From: Clytia hemisphaerica
Lineage: Eukaryota; Cnidaria; Hydrozoa; Leptothecata; Clytiidae
DNA: 64,000 nucleotides
NCBI GenBank assembly: GCA_902728285.1
Contig: CACVBU010001051.1
Coordinates: 682,001-746,000, forward strand
Direction of reading: 5' to 3'
Under the pieces are notes generated by a model. The model made no database searches. It was not told where the DNA came from and was given only the letters and a program-made list of their open reading frames with translations. A program made the translations under genes and the position numbers. Shown piece by piece: positions 55,986 to 64,000 of the stretch; the stretch's first letter is position 1; each line of letters begins with the position of its first letter.

Positions 55986-56486
55986 CCTTAAGGGAAGAAA
56001 TTTTCGCGAGAAGAAATTTTCGCGGAAGAAATTTTCGCGGAATTTAATTTCGCGAATTTGGGTGTAATTCGCGAAATTAAATTCCGCGAAACACACCAAA
56101 ATTGTTAAATCGCGAAATTAAATTCCGCGAAACACACCAAAATTGTTAAATCGCGAAATTAAATTCCGCGAAATTTGTTTTTTTTTCTTCTTCTTTTATT
56201 TTTTTGTTTTTGACCAGGTATTACCAAAAAAGATGGACACGATTGATTTTTAAGCATTATAACGTGTATTTTTTATCAAATATAAACAAATATAAACACC
56301 TCCGTGATGCTTCAAAGTTAATCTAAGTTGATAAATTCTTCTCAATCGCGAAATTAAATTCCGTGAAACTTTTAAAATCGGCTTATTCGCGAAATTAAAT
56401 TCCGCGAAATTTGCCTTTCTGAAACTCTGATTCGCGAAATTAAATTCCGCGAAAATTTCTTCTCGCGAAAAATTCTTCCCTTAAGG
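55986..56486. mobile_element. CCTTAAGG-ended element with TA target sites
   Basis: CCTTAAGGGAAGAAATTTTC and its reverse GAAAAATTCTTCCCTTAAGG (one-base variation) close the element, flanked by TA on both sides as for Tc1/mariner relatives. At least ten CGCGAAATTAAATTCCGCG-like units fill the interior in both orientations. No coding frame. Confidence 0.78.
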
Positions 56487-56789
56487 TAATCCTTGTTATG
56501 GTGTAATTATATACTTTTTCTATAATTTGCATTTATAACTTAGAAAACCTGCTTATGACGTCATAATGTAAATATATATATTTTTTAGATGTGTTTATAT
56601 ATACTCATAAAGAGTGATTAAAGAGACGGAAATAAAACTCGCTTCAGCTTTTCAATCCTAAATCAAAACTAATGAAATGCAATATATAATAATGGTAATA
56701 GCATATAACGTAATATGAAAATGTGTATAACATTTACCGCTGTATAATTTACCGCCATATTTTTGCGGAACACTTAATTGGCCGGAACA

Positions 56790-56895
56790 TACAATACGAA
56801 CAAACGCGCGCGCAAAGATTCGAGATTCCTGTCCAATATCCTTGCGTGAAGCTATGAAGGCCTCCTCACTCGCTACGCTCGTTGCGGGGGCAATT
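56790..56895. repeat. Dispersed repeat K end
   Basis: Reverse complement reads ATTGCCCCCGCAACGAGCG, then CATAGCTTCACGCAAGGATA and TTTGCGCGCGCGTTTG, collinear with 306-430 and 27289-27370. Confidence 0.6.
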
Positions 56896-56921
56896 AGAGA
56901 TATTTTAAGAAAACCTGCTTA

Positions 56922-57285
56922 TGACGTCATAATTGATGACGTCATAAATACAAAAAGTTGAATATCTCAAGAAATGTAAATTAAAACTTTATGAAATTTG
57001 GACCAGTGATAGAGCACATTGCCTTGCCTTGCCTTGATTCATCTGTGAGGTGAAGCAAGAGCACATTGAGATGATTCAAAAAAAGTTAAAAGTATTTCCC
57101 AAAATTTATGACGTCAGCAAAAATTACAGAAATTCGAATTTTTGCAATAAAATGCTGATATCAGCTAATTTTCAATCAAAAAGAAAAACTCTTCTCCTCT
57201 TGATGAGTTCTATCATTGGTCCAAATTTCAACATTTCGAGCATTAGTTCTTGAGATATTCAACTTTTTTAAATTATGACGTCATG
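56922..57285. repeat. Inverted repeat with TGACGTCA at both ends
   Basis: TGACGTCATAAATAC plus AAAAAGTTGAATATCTCAAG at 56937-56980 is inverted against CTTGAGATATTCAACTTTTT and TGACGTCA at 57245-57283. A further TGACGTCA occurs at 57109, and another at 56556 within a shared AAAACCTGCTTATGACGTCA block. Confidence 0.65.
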
Positions 57286-57420
57286 AATAATATATTTCAT
57301 TATAAGTGTCTACTTTATAAGCATCAAATCAATAACTCTTGATAGATGGCGATATATCTTCCGGTAATTACACGCTCGAATAACCACATCTGGTTGCCAG
57401 ATTGCAGTAGCCGTTGTGAC

Positions 57421-57690
57421 CATTGAGTTTCAAGCCCGAAGGGCTAGAGGTCAATCTCTAGCAAGAAAAATTGAAGCCTTAAAATATGCGCCGTATTTTT
57501 GATGACGGATTGAATCTAGCAATTCCTTTGTTTTCGAGTGATATATTTTTCGAAATTAAGCGGTAAATTTTAGTTTCAATATGTCATTTGTGTAAAAACC
57601 AGGCGGGTCGCTCAAGGCCGCGCAACTTTGGTAGGATTTGTTGGCTTCAAATCCTACCAAAGAGATTGACTTCTAGCCCTTCGGGCTTAT
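57421..57690. mobile_element. Family D repeat, best copy
   Basis: GAGTTTCAAGCCCGAAGGGC followed by TAGAGGTCAATCTCT at the left is inverted against AGATTGACTTCTAGCCCTTC followed by GGGC. An internal hairpin, TTTGGTAGGATTTG/CAAATCCTACCAAA, is also present. A T run follows. Confidence 0.75.
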
Positions 57691-57865
57691 TTTTTTTTTT
57701 TTTTATTGATATCTCTTTTATCACCAATAGAAATGGTATATAAATATCTATGCTATGTATAATAAAGTAGTGTTTTTTGTATGTACAGTTAAAAAGTAAA
57801 ATATTTTTCTTTCGTTTTTAAACATAAGAATATGATATAAGTAAGTTAGTTCCGTGCGCACAGGA

Positions 57866-58020
57866 TGAGAAGGCCCTAGTTAGACTACCTAAAAAGACGT
57901 CCGCTGTAAAAAAGGATCGTATGGGGAGTTCCCCGAGAGGGAATCTCCCGGAAAAAGGAGCTGATGAGGCTACAATGGAACATAAGCTAGAGACCATCAT
58001 GGGGGAATCACCAAAAATGT
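57866..58020 (+). pseudogene. Possible ORF fragment of unknown origin
   Basis: One plus-strand frame (DEKALVRLPKKTSAVKKDRM, GSSPRGNLPEKGADEAT) is hydrophilic and protein-like for about 50 codons before TAA. It could be the start of a retrotransposon ORF1, but there is no recognisable domain. Confidence 0.2.
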
Positions 58021-58309
58021 AAACAAACGTTTGGCGAGAGAATCGAGATAACGAGATGTAATTGTGTTGATTAGAAAAAGGGGTTAGAAACTCACAAGGA
58101 AAGGGATTTGTTAATTTCGCCTTAGCGAAAGTATTACGATAGGCATGGTGTGATATCGGACGAAAATTTAGAAAACGAAAGTACTTGATACGGTGGACAA
58201 ACTCACTAAAATCAATTTACAAATTACACGCTCGTATAACCACGGAAGATCTTCGCAGGTTTTCTTTGGATTACGTCATTATATCTTTGCGTCTCTTTAG
58301 CACAGTTTT

Positions 58310-60450
58310 GATTTTTCTTTATTTTCTTACAAGCATATACTTTATAAGAATCAAATCAATAACTCTTGATAGACGGTGACAAACCTTTCGGTAATTAGTT
58401 CTTACAAAGTAAACAAGGGACGGCGCACAATATGAGCATATTTATTTTTCTTATAAGCATATACTTTATAAGAATCAAATCAATAACTCTTGATATACGG
58501 TGACAAACCTTTCGGTAATTAGTTCTTACAAAGTAAACAAGGGACGGCGCACAATATGAGCATATTTATTTTTCTTATAAGCATATACTTTATAAGAATC
58601 AAATCAATAACTCTTGATAGACGGTGACAAACCTTTCGGTAATTAGTTCTTACAAAGTAAACAAGGGACGGCGCACAATATGAGCATATTTATTTTTCTT
58701 ATAAGCATATACTTTATAAGAATCAAATCAATAACTCTTGATATACGGTGACAACCTTTCGGTAATTAGTTCTTACAAAGTAAACAAGGGACGGCGCACA
58801 ATATGAGCATATTTATTTTTCTTATAAGCATATACTTTATAAGAATCAAATCAATAACTCTTGATAGACGGTGACAAACCTTTCGGTAATTAGTTCTTAC
58901 AAAGTAAACAAGAGATGGGGCACAAAATGAGCATATTTATTTTTCTTATAAGCATATACTTTATAAGAATCAAATCAATAACTCTTGATATACGGTGACA
59001 AACCTTTCGGTAATTAGTTCTTACAAAGTAAACAAGGGACGGCGCACAATATGAGCATATTTATTTTTCTTATAAGCATATACTTTATAAGAATCAAATC
59101 AATAACTCTTGATATACGGTGACAAACCTTTCGGTAATTAGTTCTTACAAAGTAAACAAGGGACGGCGCACAATATGAGCATATTTATTTTTCTTATAAG
59201 CATTTATTTTATAAGAATCAAATCAATAGCTCCTGAAAGATGGTGATATACCTTTCGGTAATTAGTTCTTACAAAGTAAACAAGAGATGGGGCACAATAT
59301 GAGCATATTTATTTTTCTTATAAGCATTTACTTTATAAGAATCAAATCAATAACTCTTGATAGACGCTGATATACCTTCCGGTAATTAGTTCTTACAAAG
59401 TAAAAAAGGGTTGGTGTACAATATGAGCATATTTATTTTTCTTATAAGCATATACTTTATAAGAATCAAATCAATAACTCTTGATATACGATGACAAACC
59501 TTTTGGTAATTAGTTCTTACAAAGTAAACAAGGGACGGCGCACAATATGAGCATATTTATTTTTCTTATAAGCATTTATTTTATAAGAATCAAATCAATA
59601 GCTCCTGAAACATGGTGATATACCTTTCGGTAATTAGTTCTTACAAAGTAAACAAGAGATGGGGCACAATATGAGCATATTTATTTTTCTTATAAGCATT
59701 TATTTTATAAGAATCAAATCAATAACTCTTGATAGACGCTGATATACCTTCCGGTAATTAGTTCTTACAAAGTAAAAAAGGATTGGTGTACAATATGAGC
59801 ATATTTATTTTTCTTATAAGCATATACTTTATAAGAATCAAATCAATAACTCTTGAAACATGGTGATAAACCTTCCGGTAATTAGTTCTTACAAAGTAAA
59901 CAAGGGATGGGGCACAAAATGAGCATATTTATTTTTCTTATAAGCATTTACTTTATAATAATCAAATCAATAACTCTTAATAGACGGTAATATACCTTTC
60001 GGTAATTAGTTCTTTCGGTAATTAGTTCTTACAAAGTAAACAAGGGATGGGGCACAAAATGAGCATATTTATTTTTCTTATAAGCATTTACTTTATAAGA
60101 ATCAAATCAATAACTCTTAATAGACGGTAATATACCTTTCGGTAATTAGTTCTTACAAAGTAAACAAGGGACGGCGCACAATATGAGTATATTTATTTTT
60201 CTTATAAGCATATACTTTATAAGAAAACTCTTGATAGACGGTGATAGACCTTCCGGTAATTAGTTCTTACAAAGTAAACAAGGGTTGATGTACAATATGA
60301 GCATTTTTATTTTCTTATAAGCATTTACTTTATAAGAATCAAATCAATAACTCTTGATAGATGGTGATAAACCTTTCGGTAATTAGTTCTTACAAAGTAA
60401 ACAAGAGATGGCGTGTAATAAGAGCATTTTTTATAAGCATATACTTTATG
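58310..60450. repeat. Satellite of about 17 units of about 124 bp
   Basis: Units with ACTCTTGATAGACGGTGACA, TTTCGGTAATTAGTTCTTAC, AAAGTAAACAAGGGACGGCG and TATAAGCATATACTTTATAA repeat head to tail. A single outlying partial unit precedes the array at 57305-57380. Later copies (59200-60400) diverge more and fall into alternating types (GGGACGGCGC versus AGAGATGGGGC). No open frame. Confidence 0.93.
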
Positions 60451-60670
60451 AGAGTTTTTAAAAATTAAACGACAATTGTTCTTAAATTGGTCTTATTTTT
60501 TCAGCGATTTTAAGCCTCGTTGTTCTTGTTGTAAATTTGTTTCATCAAGGCTCGATGTAAAGTAGATTTCAGATTAGCTTCATCTACTTCTTGTTTTCCC
60601 ATGTAGTTCAAATTCTAGGCGAAATTTTCGACTTCAAGTCGTCTTGTTTTTAATTTAAATGTACTAAACA

Positions 60671-60993
60671 CTAAGTCCTAGGAATATTTGATTCTAAAAT
60701 TTGTTTTAGTAGAAGTCGGTTTTCATATATATGCCAGTTCGAAAGTAAGTGATTAAGTTCATTTTGTTTGTCAGTTGTTAGTGTAGAGGATACTTCATTG
60801 GTTGTGACTGCGGAAACTCTCGAATTTTTGATTCGGTCGGTAGGGTGTGGTGTTTGGGTTATTAACGCCTGGGCGGGATGCAGAGGCACTGGCGCCTTAT
60901 ACCGCCCTCTATTTTGTTTAGCTAAAAGCTGTACTTTGAAATATCAACGGTGGTTTTTGTTTTGCAATTTTGTTGATTTTGATGGCTGTCCAT
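60671..60993 (-). pseudogene. Small unknown protein gene, one frameshift
   Basis: It begins ATG at 60993 (MDSHQNQQNCKTKTTVDISK) and ends TAG at 60671 (ILESNIPRT). The first frame stops at a T run (A run at 60924-60927 on the plus strand). The second frame continues with LAKQNRGRYKAPVPLHPAQA, TPHPTDRIKNS and NELNHLLSNWHIYENRLLLK. A one-base difference would give about 107 codons. No introns, no known domain. It may be a processed copy, a transposon ORF or a real gene with a base-calling error. Confidence 0.35.
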
Positions 60994-61628
60994 TCAATGC
61001 CAGAAGTCCAAGTACCATTTACGTTTGTTTATCATGTTTTCGTTCCTCTTAACTTTGAAAATGATAGTTAGAAGGGTCACTATGGGAGTTTTTTGAAACT
61101 TGTGGTGTTTCTTTCAAACTGTCGAGATTTCTTTTTCAAAAGCTTTCAAACTGCTGGCGGCCAGTTTGTTATCGAAGTTGTCAAAGTTATCAAAAGTAGT
61201 CAATAACAATCAAAGTACTCAAACGGTTATCGAGTCTTCGAAGGGTTGTTAAGAAAGTGATCGAATACTCACAAATTTTTTGAAATTTTGATACTCGACA
61301 TTCGATTGTTTTTAATCGATAAGTGGTTGTTCGATTATTTCAATCATTATCGATTACTTTGGATAAGATAATCAAATTTATCGATTTTATAGTGGTTACT
61401 TTTGGTTACTTTTGGTTATCTTCCAGCATACCGTGAGATTGGGTAACCTGCATCAGTGGATAGCTCTCAAATGAATGAAAGAGACCTGGTAAAATACATA
61501 GTTAAATCAAAACAAAAATGGCGATGCGAGCGGAGCTGCGTAGTTGTATTTTAATGACCAGCCATGTCATTCATTTGAGAGCTATGCATGTTAGCCTCCA
61601 TCAGCAGTGCATCACAAACAGCCATATA

Positions 61629-61846
61629 CCGTAAGTTGGTCTAATAATATCGACATCCCTCGTCTAATTTCGACACCCTTCTTTAGAGAAAGGAATAATA
61701 TGAAAGCTTGAATCATTGATTGAAAAAGGATTATTCCTCTCTGACCACTAAGCAAAGAAAAACAGTTTCAACCTTTCTATAAATTTCAGATGATAAAAAG
61801 GGTGTCGGAATTAGAGGAGGGGTGTCGACATTAGACCAAGTTACGG
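61629..61846. mobile_element. TA-flanked MITE with about 50-bp inverted repeats
   Basis: CCGTAAGTTGGTCTAATAAT followed by ATCGACATCCCTCGTCTAATTT-type sequence is mirrored by ATTAGACCAAGTTACGG. TA lies on both sides. It resembles a Tc1/mariner-type MITE. Confidence 0.8.
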
Positions 61847-61872
61847 TAAACAAAACTCAACATTCTCACAGA

Positions 61873-62574
61873 CAGTCGAGGATTATGCCCTAAATAAGAG
61901 AATACCCAAGTTAGAGGATTACCTTATTTAGGAGATTTTCAGTCTCTTATTTAAGAGAATGTTACCTAAACTAGGAGAATTCTGCACGTTTCACAAATTT
62001 ACTTCAGAGCAGACTATTTGCGCAATGTGAAAATAAGATCACATTTCCGTGATTCCGATGACCCAAAAACCAAAATAAAATACCTTTTCATTCTTTTTCA
62101 AACTTCGAAAAACCATAAATAGCCTCATTTGCATGTGTTGACGTAAATTTTTAATAATGAAGAAACACCCTCGACCTTCAAAACGCGTTTTTTCTCAAAC
62201 TCCCTTATTTACAAGAGCGACTCACTTTCTGTTTGACCCGCGTTTTGACCGCGCTTAAACGCGCTTCTTAAATATGGCCCGATCTATATTATTACTTTTC
62301 ACGAAATTCTCATGATGTAGATCGGCCTTTAGATTGATAGACCCTAACCATCCTAGGTCCACGAAACAAAAGCAGAACTCAACCAAATTTTGCTAGAAGG
62401 GAGAAAAAAACGTACTGAGTCGATCTATGAAGTTCAAAACTTGCGCAAAATGATGAGAAGGCCAATAATTAGCGAAGAAAGAAAAGTCTCCTAGTTAAGA
62501 GAAAGAAATCTCCTATATAAGAGACCTTCTCTTAAATAGAGTATATCTCTTATTTAGGGCATAATCCTCGACTG
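61873..62574. mobile_element. CAGTC-ended element with AAGAGA subterminal arrays, 5-bp target duplication
   Basis: CAGTCGAGGATTATGCCCTA at the left is exactly inverted at the right (TAGGGCATAATCCTCGACTG). ACAGA is duplicated on both sides (61868-61872, 62575-62579). Arms carry TTATTTAAGAGA and CTCCTA units. Architecture matches 29977-30569 although the interiors differ. Confidence 0.8.
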
Positions 62575-62974
62575 ACAGAAGTTGTCTTTTTGATTTCCCA
62601 AACATTTGTCTAAAGCGTTCACTTCCACAATAATTTATGTAATTGCAATTTTGTTCAGTCCACAGTCGGCTTCAACATATACACATGTTTTTATTTACGT
62701 GACCGAAGTGCCTACTAAAACAATCCGGGGGTAAGTGGCGAAGCAACACAGCAGATTATTCGTAAAGTAAAGAAATATCTTCCTTAATTCAAAATCAAAA
62801 TTTCATTTTTCATTCGCGAAAAAAAAATTAAAAAAAATGAATTAATATTACATACTAAGACGCCCCCGTCTTTTACTCTCGTTTAATTTCCGATCTTGGA
62901 ACGTGCAAAACGCCCGTCCGCCCAATATCCACCCAATCAGCTTAAATTCGCTTTCATTGTCCTTTGACTTTCAA

Positions 62975-63745
62975 AAATTAGTATTTAAAAATCGGCAGGT
63001 CCAAAATGCATAAAACATAATGCATATTGCATAATGCATAATGCATAATATTTGAAAAATGTCAATTTTAGAGGCTATAATAAGGAAAACAAATATACCA
63101 TTTTCTACCAGAAAATAAAGGGTAGAAAGCTGTAAATTTGAATTTTGGATGATGAAGAAAATCCATGATCCACTGAAAATGCTTGTCGCCATTTTGATTT
63201 CCATAGTTGTATTTTACAGAACGTAGTATAATGTAGAAAAAACACGAAAATATCTCCTCTGTTTATTACTTTTTAACTCGAAAACGTAAATTTCAAGTAG
63301 ATCTTTCTGGGTTTTCTCAGAGATTTTTTCGAACAATTGCTAATAAATTTCAATGGTTTTCCCTCTTACAAAGCATTAACCATGTGAATGCTTTTTGTTA
63401 GATAAGCCAAAGCTAGATCAAAGAAAATAGACTTCGAATCTTTTTGCATTTGAATGTCTATGTTTTTTTTTAGAAAGAAGAAGGGGGAAATCTTTCTGAT
63501 CTGTTGCATCTTCTTATTTATATATGCTGACGGAAAACCCTTTGTTGTTATGATTCGAATATTTTCTCTTTTTTCAGATTCGAAAAGTGAATATTATGTC
63601 TGGGGAAATCCCTCTGATTGGAATGTTTACAAGAAACTCTTCCAAAGAGGTTTTCGCAGTTGTAGCTACTATTACTATTACTATTATGCATTATGCAATA
63701 TGCATTATGTTTTATGCATTTTGTACCTGCCGATTTAAAAATTAT
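62975..63745. mobile_element. Element with about 65-bp inverted repeats made of ATGCAT units
   Basis: AAATCGGCAGGTCCAAAATG followed by CATAAAACATAATGCATATT at the left is mirrored by a segment ending CATTTTGTACCTGCCGATTT. The interior of about 640 bp has no clear gene, though short frames exist on both strands. Confidence 0.75.
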
Positions 63746-64000
63746 GAATTTATAATAATTACAAAAAACAAAAAGTTTGATACTTCATTAGGGAAATATC
63801 CAATAAATTCCTAGTTTCAATTTTCAGTGGGTGTTTTTCTAGGGCTTCGTTTATCGCGCAATTTTTGCGTCACACAAACTTTCTTGGCCGCTCGTAATAA
63901 TTATGCATTGCCAAATTTGGTTCTCCATTGTCAATTCAGGATCGATGGTGACGTCACCTAAGCATAAAAAAGAAAGGATTTCGTCAGTTTTATGCATATA

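Noticed and set aside
63454-63814. Two overlapping plus-strand frames near the right edge
   Set aside because: They run through the ATGCAT-rich arm of a transposon and include no recognisable domain.

Overview
The window looks like nuclear DNA of an early-branching animal, most likely a cnidarian. It is AT-rich, the genes have short exons with canonical GT/AG introns of hundreds to thousands of bases, and the spaces between are packed with small inverted-repeat transposons. The recognisable genes are a PLAT-domain lipoxygenase, a secreted PAN plus PA14 protein, a THAP-like remnant and a Mab-21-like remnant. There are no prokaryotic operons, rRNA, CRISPR arrays or intact viral genes. The cnidarian placement is inference from gene content and repeat style, and a search would settle it.

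Layout. (1) 1-16.4 kb: the 5' two thirds of a minus-strand lipoxygenase gene, eight exons with matching splice phases; its 3' exons lie left of base 1. Its introns hold a 4.8 kb CACTG-ended element with two younger elements nested inside. (2) 16.8-20.5 kb: a piggyBac-like relic, a decayed reverse transcriptase with an internal duplication, and a 24-bp minisatellite split by a hAT-like element. (3) 20.5-29.7 kb: a second minus-strand gene, seven phase-consistent exons encoding PAN/apple, Cys-rich, unassigned and PA14 modules. Its last exon stops inside the minisatellite. Its first, signal-peptide exon was not located. (4) 29.1-36.4 kb: transposons and relics. (5) 36.45-45.68 kb: a third minus-strand gene encoding a secreted protein of about 965 codons in four exons; the large last exon carries two compensating frameshifts. 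(6) 47.75-48.97 kb: the only good plus-strand gene, a 354-residue nucleoside-hydrolase-like protein with its own acceptor site and poly(A) signal. (7) 49-64 kb: repeat-dominated, with a Mab-21-like remnant, a 350-bp tandem duplication, a 2.1 kb satellite of about 124-bp units and several small transposons.

No pathway joins the three minus-strand genes. Two of them (PAN/PA14 and the large four-exon protein) are predicted to be secreted, and the lipoxygenase would act on polyunsaturated fatty acids inside the cell. The most distinctive observations are the unplaced four-exon secreted gene; a PAN exon bracketed by inverted transposon ends; a tandem array made of an exon/intron boundary; a hAT-like insertion in a minisatellite that also supplies a gene's stop codon; and a set of transposons whose target duplications can be read directly. 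Several good reading frames are broken by one base at homopolymers, so assembly error must be separated from real decay.
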